The notes: a model not told the origin generated them from the sequence alone. A stretch of DNA of 64,000 bases from Gloeobacter morelensis MG652769 (GCF_021018745.1 NZ_CP063845.1:2108001-2172000), one strand, 5' to 3'; shown: positions 51,846 through 61,023, numbered from the stretch's first letter. A program made the numbers and translations.

Positions 51846-54098
51846 TTAGTTGGCGACGGTGAAAGTCGCGCTGGTGGTCTGGATCGTGCCGCTGCTGAGC
51901 GTCACCGAAGCGGTGATCGTGTGGGAGCCGTTGCTGACCGTTTTGGTGTCGAAGGGTCTGGCCGCGGTCGTGGTCCCGCCTTTGAAGTCGTAGGGGGCGG
52001 CATTTTCGACCTGGGTCGGCGTGCCGCTGCCCGACGGGTTGTCCAGGAAGAAGCGCACCTGGGTGACGCCGCTTTCGGGGGTGAGAAACACGTAGAGGTT
52101 GCCGCTGACGGTCTTGCCCTGCAGAGGGGTCGGGCTAGTGCGGCTGGGCGAAGTACTCGACTGCAGGCTGAAAGTACTCGGAGGTGGGCCGCTGTTGGCG
52201 ACGGTGAAGGTGGAGCTGACGGTTTGCGTCCCGCCGGCAGAGAGGCTGATCGAAGCGGTGATCGTGTGCTGTCCGTCGCTGATGGTCTTGGTGTCGAAGG
52301 GGTTGGCCTGGGTCGCACTGCCGCCTTTGAAGTCGTAGGGGGCGGCATTTTCGACCTGGGTCGGCGTGCCGCTGCCCGACGGGTTGTCCAGGAAGAAGCG
52401 CACCTGGGTGACGCCGCTTTCGGGGGTGAGAAACACGTAGAGGTTGCCGCTGACGGTCTTGCCCTGCAGAGGGGTCGGGCTAGTGCGGCTGGGCGAAGTA
52501 CTCGACTGCAGGCCGTAGGTGGTGGGGGAAGTAGAAGGTTTGAGCTGCACCCAAGCCGCCACCGACGGCACTCTGTCGTTGTCGGTGATAAAAAGCATGT
52601 ACCAGCCGGGGGGTGCCAGGTTCGGTTCACTCGGAATCGTCGCCGTCAGGCCGCCGCCGCTGGTACTGAGGGTAAACGGCACATCCACCAGCCTTTGGTC
52701 CATGTCAAAAGCGTGGGTAGGCGCCCCCGGGCGAATGAGGCTGATCCACCGGATGTCGGTTGCCTGCGGCGTCTTGATCTCCACGGTACTGCCGTAGTTC
52801 CACGACTGCGGGGCGCTCTCGATTACCGGTCGCGGCCCGCGAAACAGATAGGGCGGACTGAAGACTTCCAGGCGCAACTCCTCCACCTCCCGCTCGGGAT
52901 TCGAGCCGGCGGTGAGCACCCTGCCGTCCGGCAACAGCAGCGCCACGGAGTGGTAGAGGCGCAGAACGGTGGCAGTGGCTGCCACTTTCCAGGTATTGGC
53001 GACCGGGTCATAAATTTCTGCCTGCAGGGCCGCTTTGGAGGCATCGTCATCGGCGGCGCTCCCGCCGCAGACCAGCACCGTCCGGTCCGGCAGCAGCACG
53101 GCGCTGTGGTGCATGCGGGCAAAGTTGAGTGAAGCGACTTTTGTATAGACCGGATTGCTCACGGCCAGATTCACGATGTTGACGTCGCGGGTGGCTGAAC
53201 CTGTCCCGGTGGCCGGACCGCCGCCGATGAGCAGAACTTTTTGATCTTGGGCGGGGGGCAGCAGAACGCTGGCCGCCTGGCTGCGCAGGGTCGTACTGGT
53301 GAGGCCGCCGACGGTCGCAGTGGCGTTGGTTGTAATATTCCACAGCGTCGGAGGCAGGGTGTTCTGGTTTGCGACACCGCTGCCGTAGTAGCCGCCCGCA
53401 TAGAAAATTCTGCCGTCGCGCAACAAGTACAGATGGGCATACAGCGGCCAGGTCTTGGCGGTTTTGGCCAGAGAGGACCAATTGCCCGTGGCGGTTGAGA
53501 AAATTTCCGGTACCAGGGTGTACTTGCCGCCGCCGTCGAAGCCCGACACGGCCAAAATCCGGCCGTCGCCGAGGGTCGTATAGGTCGGGTACCAGCGCCC
53601 GATCGCCATCGAATTGACCTTGGTCCATTTTTGGGTCTGCGGATCAAAAGCAATCGCCTCGTTGATGCCGTAGAACGGGTCGTACTGCTTGGTGCCTCCC
53701 CCAAACAGGATGCGGCCGTCGGCGAGGGCCGCGTGGGCACAGCAGAACAGGTCGATTTGCTTGCCCTGGCTATTGAGCAGGTCCGCCGGGAACACGGGAT
53801 TGCCGTCCGGGGCATTGATATCCAGAACGACGCTGCCGTGTTCAAACGGGATATTCGTTTCGTCGTTGCTCGAACCGGCGACGAACAGAACCTTGCCCGT
53901 GCGCAACAGAGCGGCGTGGATCGCCAAAATTTGCGAATCGAACGGCAGGACTTGCCAGAGTCCCTGGGTGTCTTCTTGGGCAAAGGTGGCGCGCTGGCGG
54001 TCGGCGACAAAGTACAGGGCACTGCCGACCCCTGTAAATACGGCCAGTTTCAACAACTGACGGCGGCGTAGCAGGCGCGTCGCTTTAAACTTCGGCAT
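51846..54098 (-). CDS. Galactose/glyoxal oxidase-like copper-radical enzyme with repeated C-terminal domains
   Basis: A 750-residue secreted protein. ATG at 54098 follows GAGG; a longer frame is less likely. The N-terminus (LLRRRQLLKLAVFTGVGSAL) is a signal that may be Tat-type. The kelch-type oxidase core keeps copper-radical positions: the Cys in LFCCAHAALADGRILFGGG, the Tyr in RWYPTYTTLGDGRI, the Tyr-His in RLYHSVALLLPDGRVLTAGS and the His in PTHAFDMDQRLVDVPF. A DUF1929 module follows, then two near-identical ~100-residue domains (TSPTPLQGKTVSGNLYVFLT), beta-rich and probably carbohydrate-binding or adhesive. It oxidises an alcohol or aldehyde with release of H2O2. Its upstream operon partner is a Cu-SOD-like gene. 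Confidence 0.88.
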   Translation of the reverse strand: MPKFKATRLLRRRQLLKLAVFTGVGSALYFVADRQRATFAQEDTQGLWQVLPFDSQILAIHAALLRTGKVLFVAGSSNDETNIPFEHGSVVLDINAPDGNPVFPADLLNSQGKQIDLFCCAHAALADGRILFGGGTKQYDPFYGINEAIAFDPQTQKWTKVNSMAIGRWYPTYTTLGDGRILAVSGFDGGGKYTLVPEIFSTATGNWSSLAKTAKTWPLYAHLYLLRDGRIFYAGGYYGSGVANQNTLPPTLWNITTNATATVGGLTSTTLRSQAASVLLPPAQDQKVLLIGGGPATGTGSATRDVNIVNLAVSNPVYTKVASLNFARMHHSAVLLPDRTVLVCGGSAADDDASKAALQAEIYDPVANTWKVAATATVLRLYHSVALLLPDGRVLTAGSNPEREVEELRLEVFSPPYLFRGPRPVIESAPQSWNYGSTVEIKTPQATDIRWISLIRPGAPTHAFDMDQRLVDVPFTLSTSGGGLTATIPSEPNLAPPGWYMLFITDNDRVPSVAAWVQLKPSTSPTTYGLQSSTSPSRTSPTPLQGKTVSGNLYVFLTPESGVTQVRFFLDNPSGSGTPTQVENAAPYDFKGGSATQANPFDTKTISDGQHTITASISLSAGGTQTVSSTFTVANSGPPPSTFSLQSSTSPSRTSPTPLQGKTVSGNLYVFLTPESGVTQVRFFLDNPSGSGTPTQVENAAPYDFKGGTTTAARPFDTKTVSNGSHTITASVTLSSGTIQTTSATFTVAN
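51976..52168 (-). repeat. 193-bp exact repeat, unit A (C-terminal domain of the oxidase)
   Basis: Identical base for base to 52321-52513, 345 bp apart. It encodes the central part of the second C-terminal domain. DNA-level identity within an otherwise diverged pair implies recent duplication or gene conversion. Confidence 0.9.
52321..52513 (-). repeat. 193-bp exact repeat, unit B (C-terminal domain of the oxidase)
   Basis: Partner of the repeat at 51976-52168; it encodes the first of the two C-terminal domains (FLTPESGVTQVRFFLDNPSG). Confidence 0.9.
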
Positions 54099-54142
54099 GG
54101 GGGGTACCTCACAAAAAGAAAGGACAAACAGGAAGGTGGGGT

Positions 54143-54724
54143 TCAATCGGAAACGGGTGTTCTGGTGACCGCTCCGCAGGCGATGATCTGTCTGGAGTGC
54201 GCTGCATGGATGACCAGCGCAGAACCTCCGGGTCTGAGCAAAGAATGCAACTTGTGGCCCCGCAGGGTCACGTCCGTATTCAGGGCGTTCAACTGGCCGG
54301 TACCGGCCGCTCTAACTATCAGAGCAGGCAGCAAACCGGCGGGAGGAACGGGTTGGCCGTCCGGACGGGTTTTGTGCCCGAGGGAGTGGGTGTCAAATAC
54401 ACCCCGCGAAGACCTGAAATCCGGTGCAACGCATTTTCCCTGCGAGTGAAAGTGAATCGGGTATTTGCCGGGCAGCAAGCCCTGCACTTGGACCGATACC
54501 CCTACCCCATCGCTCAGCTGGGTCAATGACGCGTTGCCTACAGGGAGGCCATCAGCATTCTTGAGCTCGCTTTTGGCCTGTAGCCACCGATCGGCGTCGA
54601 TAGCCGGAACGGCCATCAAAAGCAAGCAAAGTAATCCGAAAATCCCGGCAAAGACGGCAAAACCTTGCCATCGTATCCCGGGCCTGGCGACGAGGGCATT
54701 GTGAACCATTTTTTGCATACGCAA
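54143..54724 (-). CDS. Cu/Zn superoxide dismutase-like protein with degenerate zinc site
   Basis: A 193-residue protein with an N-terminal membrane anchor or signal (FAVFAGIFGLLCLLLMAVPA). The SOD fold is visible as GLLPGKYPIHFHSQGKCVAP (Cu ligands HxH, first disulfide Cys) and GGSALVIHAAHSRQIIACGA (third Cu His, second Cys). The usual zinc ligands are gone: the HAGDLP block reads PPAGLLPAL. It could bind copper, act as a copper-only SOD or be a non-enzymatic relative. It lies 44 bases upstream of the copper oxidase gene on the same strand, so co-expression is likely, perhaps to deal with copper loading or reactive oxygen. Confidence 0.8.
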   Translation of the reverse strand: MRMQKMVHNALVARPGIRWQGFAVFAGIFGLLCLLLMAVPAIDADRWLQAKSELKNADGLPVGNASLTQLSDGVGVSVQVQGLLPGKYPIHFHSQGKCVAPDFRSSRGVFDTHSLGHKTRPDGQPVPPAGLLPALIVRAAGTGQLNALNTDVTLRGHKLHSLLRPGGSALVIHAAHSRQIIACGAVTRTPVSD

Positions 54725-54897
54725 ACCCCGAAAGCAAATGGCTTACCCCGGTAATGTCGTTTACCGTATTTAGTGAACTGAACTTATGAAAGAAAAATGA
54801 ACCGGTTGCGCGCTGCCCGCGGATTTGGAGCAGGTTTGCATCGGAACCTGGATGCGACAAGCACCTCCCTAATATAGGGGGGCTTTACAGTAAATTA

Positions 54898-55860
54898 ACG
54901 TCAGTTCGGGTTAAGCATTGAGCTGGTCGGCATCAGACGCCACCGACGGCTTGTTCGGTTTGTGGCAGTAGGCAATCAACCCACACACCAGGTTCACCAA
55001 AAAATTCACTTCGCTGCGATGGCGGGTGTGCTCTATCTGCGAAATGTTCTTCAACTGGTCATTGATTGCTTCGATGATCCCGCGCTTGCGCAACAGCAGT
55101 TTGTCCGTCATCACCATCAGCCGATTGGTCATCTTGCGCCGCAACTTGGTGATCAGCGCCATGCCCAGCTCCTCGCGCAATTGCCTGCCAAGCTTGCTGC
55201 TGATGTAGCCGCGGTCGCCAAACACTTTGCCGTGCAAGTCTTTGAGCAGTTCAGGCACAGGCTTGCGATCGTCAGTGTTCCCAGCCGTCACGCTCATCGC
55301 CAGCAATTCGCCGCGCTCATTGACCACCAAGTGCAGCTTGAAGCCGTAAAACCAGCCCACCGAGCTTTTGCCCCAGGCGGCCAGACCGACAAAGACTTTG
55401 TGGGCGTGGACGCGGCGCACATGGCAGACGGCAAGTGGAGTCGAATCGATAAAACTGATGCCGGTGCAGGGGCCAAAACAGTGGCGCAGGTAGGCACTGA
55501 GCGGCATAAGGGTAGAGGGCATCCACTCGACGAAGCGCGCGTAGCTGACCAGTCCAGGAAAAGCGCTTCGCCAGTAAGCGCAGACCATTTCGGTGTAGAA
55601 GGCCTTGAAGTGGCGGTAGGCGGATTGGTGAAAAGCAATCAGAATCGTCAGGATTTCGCTGAGGCAGAGTCGGCGTGGCCGTCGCCTGTGTCGCAGGCCA
55701 TCGTCGAGCAATTGTTGCTGCCAGAGCGGTTCGAAGCGTTGGCAGAAGTCATCGACATGGCAAAAGAGCGCTTCTAGACTGGGCATAGCGAGCGGTCCGT
55801 GGCTTGTGATGTGCTAATCCCAGCCTAGGCGGACCGCCTTTCCTTATCCCGAACTGACGT
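54898..55860 (-). mobile_element. IS982-family insertion sequence, copy 2 (with 7-bp duplication)
   Basis: A 963-bp element with the same ends and the same transposase as copy 1. The flanks carry a perfect 7-bp target duplication TAAATTA (54891-54897 and 55861-55867), which marks a simple, recent insertion into an AT-rich spot. It has the same orientation as copy 1, 52 kb away. Confidence 0.95.
54911..55786 (-). CDS. IS982 family transposase (copy 2)
   Basis: A 291-residue transposase identical in all residues to the one at 2968-3843, with the same putative DDE triad (D114, D191, E239). It is intact and presumably active. The identity of both copies indicates recent transposition or gene conversion between them. 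Confidence 0.93.
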   Translation of the reverse strand: MPSLEALFCHVDDFCQRFEPLWQQQLLDDGLRHRRRPRRLCLSEILTILIAFHQSAYRHFKAFYTEMVCAYWRSAFPGLVSYARFVEWMPSTLMPLSAYLRHCFGPCTGISFIDSTPLAVCHVRRVHAHKVFVGLAAWGKSSVGWFYGFKLHLVVNERGELLAMSVTAGNTDDRKPVPELLKDLHGKVFGDRGYISSKLGRQLREELGMALITKLRRKMTNRLMVMTDKLLLRKRGIIEAINDQLKNISQIEHTRHRSEVNFLVNLVCGLIAYCHKPNKPSVASDADQLNA

Positions 55861-56114
55861 TAAATTATGCAATGCCAGGCTCCGTTGTGTGCGAACATTA
55901 CCTGGCTGGCAACAACACTTATGACCGCGGCGAGGCTGGTCGGGCCGGCGACCAGCTTGAGGCGGGAGGAACGGGGCGAGGAAGATTCGGTATGGGCGGG
56001 CCTCCGTCAAAGGTTGTGCGGTGGTGCCGCAAACCTTTAGAGAGGGCCACTCCATACTTCAACTACGACTGGGAGGAGCTCCAGATTGGGCTTTCTAAGG
56101 CCGGAGTAAGTACA

Positions 56115-56813
56115 ATGATTGCTCAGGTCCGCCCTGCCGGCGGGACAACTGTTCCGGGAGATGAACCATTGGAAACCGTCGCTATCGCCGAAGCATTCGC
56201 GAGCGTCGCCGAGGTGGAAGAGCGGTTTCGCCTGTGCAGAAATATTGCTGCCGACTTCTTCTCGGAATGGACGCAGGCGCTGCCGGAACTGACCGACAGC
56301 GAAAGGCGGACCCTCGACAGCCTCAAAGAAACCTATCTTTACCAGTCCGATGGCTATATCTTGACCGAAAGTACGGTCAATTTGCTGTTGATTTCGCCGC
56401 TATTGCAGTTGGCTGGATTTTTCTATCCACCCTTTAAGATTCGTTCAGAGCTGACGGTGGCAATCACCGTCGAGGAAGAAGAGCGGATTGATCGCGGCCG
56501 CATCGATACGCTGGTGATCCGCAGCCGTTTCTGGCTGTTGCTGGTCGAATCCAAGCAAACGCGCTTCAACTTTCAAGCGGCCGTTCCCCAGGCACTTGCC
56601 TATATGATGGGTGCCCCCGAACCACAGCGGGCGGTATACGGACTGGTGACCAATGGCGACGGTTTTCGCTTTCTAAAACTGCTCAGAACTCCCGAATCGC
56701 AGTACAACCTTTCTGAAGATTTTTCGCTGTTTTCCTATAGGCGCAATGAGCTACACGATGTGCTGCGCATCCTCAAGCGCATCGGCGGTCTAATCGCCGA
56801 GGGCGGCGTTTAA
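56115..56813 (+). CDS. Restriction-endonuclease-like protein (type I R-subunit N-terminal-like family)
   Basis: A 232-residue protein. I chose ATG 56115 over a longer frame reaching back to 55872, because the family core begins shortly after it and the extra 81 residues look like IS-flanking sequence. The nuclease-like core reads TYLYQSDGYILTESTVNLLL, RIDTLVIRSRFWLLLVESKQ (the D...E-x-K catalytic motif of PD-(D/E)xK nucleases), then AAVPQALAYMMGAPEPQRAV. Similar short proteins are common in cyanobacteria and usually stand alone, without modification subunits; their role is not established. It converges on the ABC permease gene with a 4-base overlap. Confidence 0.75.
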   Translation: MIAQVRPAGGTTVPGDEPLETVAIAEAFASVAEVEERFRLCRNIAADFFSEWTQALPELTDSERRTLDSLKETYLYQSDGYILTESTVNLLLISPLLQLAGFFYPPFKIRSELTVAITVEEEERIDRGRIDTLVIRSRFWLLLVESKQTRFNFQAAVPQALAYMMGAPEPQRAVYGLVTNGDGFRFLKLLRTPESQYNLSEDFSLFSYRRNELHDVLRILKRIGGLIAEGGV

Positions 56814-57694
56814 CCGAGTTTCCGTTTGAGCATGCCACCCACCAGCGCGATGGCAACCACATCGAAGGCAAACAGCACCAGCACGCAACCAATCAGGCTC
56901 AGCGAACCCCAGGGAGCCTGCAAAACCGGATCGCTAAACGACCAGTTGCTGTGCAAAAACAGATGCCGGATGGGTTCGATGGCGTAGGTGAGCGGGTTGG
57001 CGCTTGCCACTAACTGCAGCCATAGGGGCATGAAGGACATCGGCGCCAGGGCGGTGCTGGCGAAGATCACTGGCAGGTTGATGACGAAGATGGCCGCCAG
57101 CATCTCAATGTGGCCGGGCAGCACGAAGGCCAGCCCCAGGCTCAAAGCGGCGATGCCGAAGACCAACAGCGTCACCACCAAAGCGACGATGAGCGCCCCT
57201 TCGAGGCCGCCTGCAAACTGGGCGCCCATCAAAAAGCTCACCGCACCGATGGCCGCCGCCTGCACCAGCGTCGTGCTCACAATAAACAATGCCGAGGCGA
57301 AGATAATCGAGGTGCGCGAGACCAGGGGGGCGACCAGCAGGCGGTTGAGAAAACCGAATTCGCGGTCGAATATGAGGGGCACCCCGGCGTTGAGGGCGCC
57401 GCCGAAGGCGGCAAAGACAATGATCCCCGCCGCCAGAAACTGGATGTAGCCTCCCTCGATGCCGAAGGTACCCCGGGGGGCCTGGGCAAACAGGGCACTG
57501 AACAGCATCAGCCACAGAAGCGACTGGATGATGCTGCCCACAAAAGCTGAGGGTCGCCGCCCCAACTGGATAAACAGCCGCCGCGCCAGGGCCAGCGTCT
57601 CCTGGCGAAACTGGGCGAAAGAACCCGTCCTGGCGCGCTGCGGGTGACGCAGCGGGAGCGAAGCGGAATGATCCGGAATGAACGAATTACCCAT
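56810..57694 (-). CDS. ABC-2 type transporter permease (DrrB-like)
   Basis: A 294-residue membrane protein with six predicted helices. Visible features are LFIQLGRRPSAFVGSIIQSL at the N-terminal helix, IFDREFGFLNRLLVAPLVSR (the conserved EF/LNRLL region of ABC-2 permeases) and LPVIFASTALAPMSFMPLWL, then ANPLTYAIEPIRHL. It is the partner of the ATPase encoded 36 bases upstream on the same strand. Its gene is the last of the ctaA-ctaB operon. A substrate related to heme or oxidase assembly is possible but unproven. Confidence 0.88.
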   Translation of the reverse strand: MGNSFIPDHSASLPLRHPQRARTGSFAQFRQETLALARRLFIQLGRRPSAFVGSIIQSLLWLMLFSALFAQAPRGTFGIEGGYIQFLAAGIIVFAAFGGALNAGVPLIFDREFGFLNRLLVAPLVSRTSIIFASALFIVSTTLVQAAAIGAVSFLMGAQFAGGLEGALIVALVVTLLVFGIAALSLGLAFVLPGHIEMLAAIFVINLPVIFASTALAPMSFMPLWLQLVASANPLTYAIEPIRHLFLHSNWSFSDPVLQAPWGSLSLIGCVLVLFAFDVVAIALVGGMLKRKLG

Positions 57695-57730
57695 AGAAGC
57701 GACCGTCGAAAAGAGCCGTCGAGGGGACCC

Positions 57731-58738
57731 TCACTTGCGTTTTTTCTTGCCGCGGCTGCCGACGGCCAGGTCGGCGTCCTGGAGCGTCTGGCCGGTGGCG
57801 GCCAGGAAAACGTCGTCGAGGCTCGGACGCGCGAGGGCAACCCCGAAGAGCGGCAACCCCGAGCGGGTGAGTTCCTCGCGCAGGGTGGGCACCGTCGAGA
57901 GCGGATCGGCGGCGGCCACCACCAGGTAGAGGGCGTTGCCCTGGGCCTCGTTAATGATAACTTCCTTTACAAACGGGAGCGCACCCAGGAGCGCCGCCGC
58001 CTCGCGAGCCTCCGCCGCCGGAGAAAATTCGCGGATGCGCAGGGTGACCCGCTCGCCTCCCACCCGCTGCTTCAGTTCCTCGGGGGTACCCTCGGCGATG
58101 AGCCGGCCGCGATCGATGATCGCCACACGGGCCGCGAGCATGTCGATCTCTTCGAGGTAGTGGCTGGTGAGCAGAACCGTTACCCCCCGGCGGCGCAACT
58201 CGCGCAGGAAATTCCAGACCGCAAGGCGGCTCTGGATGTCGAGTCCCACGGTGGGCTCGTCGAGGACGAGCACCTTCGGGTTGTGCAGCAACCCGGCGGC
58301 TAAGTCCAGCCGCTTCATCAAACCGCCGGAGTAGGTCTTGATCCGCTCATCGGCCCGCTCGCTCAGATCTAACAGTTCGAGCATTTGAGCAATCTGTTCG
58401 CGGGCCGCCGCCCGGCTTAGATGATAAAGATCAGCCTGCAGTTGCAACAATTCACGGCCGGTGAGGATCTTATCGAGGGCAATTTCCTGGGCGACATAGC
58501 CCAACAGTTGGCGCACAGCGCGTGGATCGTCCGCCACCGAGATTCCCGCCACCTCAAGCCAACCCCGATCGGGGCGCTCCAGAGTGCACAGGCAGCGCAG
58601 CGTCGTGGTCTTGCCCGCACCGTTGGGGCCAAGTAAGCCATAAATCTGGCCGGGAGCCACCGTCAGCGACAAACCGTCCACGGCTTTGGTGGAGCCGTAG
58701 GACTTGTGCAAATCTTCAATTCGGATTGCCGCTTCCAC
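57731..58738 (-). CDS. ABC transporter ATP-binding protein (DrrA-like)
   Basis: A 335-residue ATPase. I chose GTG 58738 because CGGAGG lies 9 bases upstream, whereas an earlier in-frame start runs into ctaB. Walker A LLGPNGAGKTTTLRCL, signature TYSGGLMKRLDLAAGLLH, Walker B KVLVLDEPTVGLD, and the switch region LLTSHYLEEIDMLAARVAI. The C-terminal extension with a lysine-rich end (GSRGKKKRK) is like DrrA-type drug-export ATPases. It pairs with the permease next to it. Confidence 0.91.
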   Translation of the reverse strand: MEAAIRIEDLHKSYGSTKAVDGLSLTVAPGQIYGLLGPNGAGKTTTLRCLCTLERPDRGWLEVAGISVADDPRAVRQLLGYVAQEIALDKILTGRELLQLQADLYHLSRAAAREQIAQMLELLDLSERADERIKTYSGGLMKRLDLAAGLLHNPKVLVLDEPTVGLDIQSRLAVWNFLRELRRRGVTVLLTSHYLEEIDMLAARVAIIDRGRLIAEGTPEELKQRVGGERVTLRIREFSPAAEAREAAALLGALPFVKEVIINEAQGNALYLVVAAADPLSTVPTLREELTRSGLPLFGVALARPSLDDVFLAATGQTLQDADLAVGSRGKKKRK

Positions 58739-58757
58739 CGTGAGCCTCCGAACCTTC

Positions 58758-59675
58758 TCAGGCAAACAGGAAGATGCTGTCGATACCCATCGCCACAAAA
58801 AGCAACATCAGATAAAAAATCGAGCGCTTAAACAGGGAGCGAGATTCCTTGCGGTCGTTGGGGGCTTTTAAAAGCCTGAAGGCCCCATGGGTAAGCCAGA
58901 GGCCCAAAGCACCGGCCGCAAGCAGGTATATCCAGCCCATTGTACCCAGCGGGTAGAGTACGAGGGTGACCGGTACCAGGACCAGGGTGTAAATAAAGAT
59001 CTGCCGCGCGGTCGCCTCGTCGCCCGCCACCACCGGCAGCATCGGCACGCCCGCCTTGCGGTAGTCCTCGCGGATCATCATGGCGAGGGCCCAAAAGTGG
59101 GGCGGCGTCCACAGAAAGATGATGCCAAACAGCACCCAGGCCGACCAATCAAGGTCGCCGGTGACCGCAGCCCAGCCCACCAGCGGCGGAATTGCCCCCG
59201 CCGCGCCGCCGATGACGATGTTCTGGGTGGTGGTGCGCTTCAACCACAGGGTGTAGATAACCACATAGAAGCCGATGCCTGAGATGGCCAGCAAGGCGGC
59301 AAACAGGTTGGCGAAGGAGGCCAGCACGGCGAAGGAGGCCACTGCCAGGGCTGTAGCAAAGAGGGCCGCCTGCCAGGGCAGGATGCGCCCGGCCGGGATA
59401 GCCCGGCGGCGGGTGCGCTCCATGAGCAGGTCGATGTCGCGGTCGATCAGACAATTAAAGGCGTTGGCGGAACTCGCGGCGAGGGTACCCCCCAGCAGGG
59501 TGACCAGAAGCAACAGCGGCTCGACGTGGCCTTTGCCTGCGATCCACATCGCCCCGGCGGTCGTGATGAGCAGCAGCACCTGGATGCGCGGCTTGGTGAG
59601 CTGGTAGTAGTCGTTGAGGGCGGCACTCAGGCGCGGTACGCTGCGCTCGGCGCGGGAAAGAAGCGTTTCTTGCAC
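58758..59675 (-). CDS. ctaB: Protoheme IX farnesyltransferase (heme O synthase)
   Basis: A 305-residue polytopic enzyme that adds a farnesyl group to heme B to give heme O. Motifs: YYQLTKPRIQVLLLITTAGA, and the Asp-rich prenyl-diphosphate site SSANAFNCLIDRDIDLLMER, RRRAIPAG. GTG at 59675 follows AGGA; a longer frame starting at 60011 overlaps ctaA and is unlikely. It lies 11 bases after ctaA on the minus strand, divergent from coxBAC, so the operon makes heme A for the oxidase. Confidence 0.94.
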   Translation of the reverse strand: MQETLLSRAERSVPRLSAALNDYYQLTKPRIQVLLLITTAGAMWIAGKGHVEPLLLLVTLLGGTLAASSANAFNCLIDRDIDLLMERTRRRAIPAGRILPWQAALFATALAVASFAVLASFANLFAALLAISGIGFYVVIYTLWLKRTTTQNIVIGGAAGAIPPLVGWAAVTGDLDWSAWVLFGIIFLWTPPHFWALAMMIREDYRKAGVPMLPVVAGDEATARQIFIYTLVLVPVTLVLYPLGTMGWIYLLAAGALGLWLTHGAFRLLKAPNDRKESRSLFKRSIFYLMLLFVAMGIDSIFLFA

Positions 59676-59686
59676 GGGGTGTTGTC

Positions 59687-60622
59687 CTATGGATGCAGGC
59701 GGTCGGTGAAGCGGTGGGGCGCAGCCAGGGCGAGCGCAGCGAGGACGACCAGGCTGCCGAATAGAGCGGCGCCGACCGCCAAATGCGCCACCGTAAGGGC
59801 CGGTACGCTCAATTGCAACAGAAAGGTGCCGACTCCCAGGCCAATCTGGAGGGCGAGCAGGCCCAAGAGCACCAGGGCCATCGGCTTGAGGGGCTTCCAG
59901 CTGAACCAGGCGGCCACCAGGGTGGCGACGGTGGTCGGCAGCACCCCCCAGAGGTGGTTGTTCATGACCTCGCACAGCGCGGAACCTGCCAGGCACTGAT
60001 GGAAGGCCCACTGCGAGGCGACCAGTCCTCCGAGAATGATCTGGCCGTAGCAGACCAGGGCGGCGGCGGCGGCGACCCAGCCCAGGGCGGCCGGCGGTCG
60101 GGTGAAGACCCGGTTCGGGATCAGGAGGGCCGCGCCGGCCAGCAGCACGCCGAAGTAGAGCATCGCCGTGCCCAGATGGGCGGTCACGATATCAAAGCGC
60201 AGGTACTCGGTGACCGTGAACGCCCCGAGCGCTCCTTGCACCAGCACCAACACCAGGGCGGCGGTGGCCAGACCCGGCAGCCAGCCGGGCAGTACCCGGC
60301 GGCGCCGCCAGGTGAGGACGCACAGCACCACGGTCAGCAGCCCCACCACCTGGGCCACCTGGCGGTGGAACCACTCCAGAAAAATAAATGGGTCCAGATG
60401 GGGCAGCACCTCGCCGTAGCACAGCGGCCAGTCCGGGCACGACAATCCTGCCCCCATCACCCGGGTGAGGCTACCCACGGCCATCAAGCCAAACGTCAGT
60501 CCAATCAGGGTGTACAAAAGCCGCTGTACCCAGACTCGGGTGCGGGTGAGCTGGGTTTGGGGAGCAGAATCTTGGATCACTATCCGCTGCGGCAGCGAAA
60601 GCTTGAATCGAAATTGAGCCAT
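59687..60622 (-). CDS. ctaA: Heme A synthase (COX15/CtaA)
   Basis: A 311-residue membrane protein with eight helices that oxidises the methyl group of heme O to give heme A. It has the paired Cys block GAGLSCPDWPLCYGEVLPHL, the heme-ligand His in EWFHRQVAQVVGLLTVVLCV and VTAHLGTAMLYFGVLLAGAA, and a second Cys-containing loop SALCEVMNNHLWGVLP. It is the first gene of the minus-strand operon, facing coxB across a 400-base intergenic region. Confidence 0.94.
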   Translation of the reverse strand: MAQFRFKLSLPQRIVIQDSAPQTQLTRTRVWVQRLLYTLIGLTFGLMAVGSLTRVMGAGLSCPDWPLCYGEVLPHLDPFIFLEWFHRQVAQVVGLLTVVLCVLTWRRRRVLPGWLPGLATAALVLVLVQGALGAFTVTEYLRFDIVTAHLGTAMLYFGVLLAGAALLIPNRVFTRPPAALGWVAAAAALVCYGQIILGGLVASQWAFHQCLAGSALCEVMNNHLWGVLPTTVATLVAAWFSWKPLKPMALVLLGLLALQIGLGVGTFLLQLSVPALTVAHLAVGAALFGSLVVLAALALAAPHRFTDRLHP

Positions 60623-61023
60623 TTAATCGCGAAGCCCCTGCTTGTCGAACGCAGTGGATGCGTCTATCTCAACTTCCACAGTAATCAGCTGCCCCGGCCC
60701 GGCACAGGAGCTTTAGCCATTTTTTTAGAATCTTTTTTGCGAAGCGTTCCCCTATTGCAAGCCCGGCACGAGAAAGGTTCTGCGCGTTTGTTGAGACATG
60801 TAAAATTTTTCTGAGCGAATGCTCCATCACTGCGCCCGCCGGCACAGGGCACTGAGGAGTTGGGGAGTCGCCGGGTGCGGGGGATCGCAGTCTCGCCTCG
60901 CTTTGCAGAAGTTGAACGACATCGTGAAGAAAAGCCAAAAGGCCTTCGATTCCCAGAAGGTGGCAGATAGCCTTGTGATGGCGCAGTCGAAGGTACTGCC
61001 GATGTTTAAGGGATGATGCGACT
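60623..61023. other. Divergent intergenic region between ctaA and ctaC
   Basis: About 400 bases that must hold promoters of both oxidase operons. AT-rich runs (TTTTTTTAGAATC, TTTTTTGCG) are present near 60720-60740. GCCCGGCAC occurs twice (60699 and 60765). I cannot place a promoter. The small open frame 60819-61016 (65 residues) has no ribosome binding site and no known family. Confidence 0.5.

Noticed and set aside
51654-53132. A 492-residue plus-strand frame over the galactose-oxidase gene
   Set aside because: It is antisense to a gene with clear copper-radical motifs; its internal repeats reflect the 193-bp repeats of that gene.
2955-55860. The two IS982 copies as the ends of one 52-kb composite transposon
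   Set aside because: Only copy 2 has a target duplication, copy 1 has mismatched flanks, and the interior contains housekeeping genes such as the tmRNA gene. Independent insertion plus a local deletion explains it better.
60819-61016. A 65-residue frame between ctaA and ctaC
   Set aside because: No ribosome binding site and no recognisable sequence; it probably lies in the promoter region of the oxidase operon.
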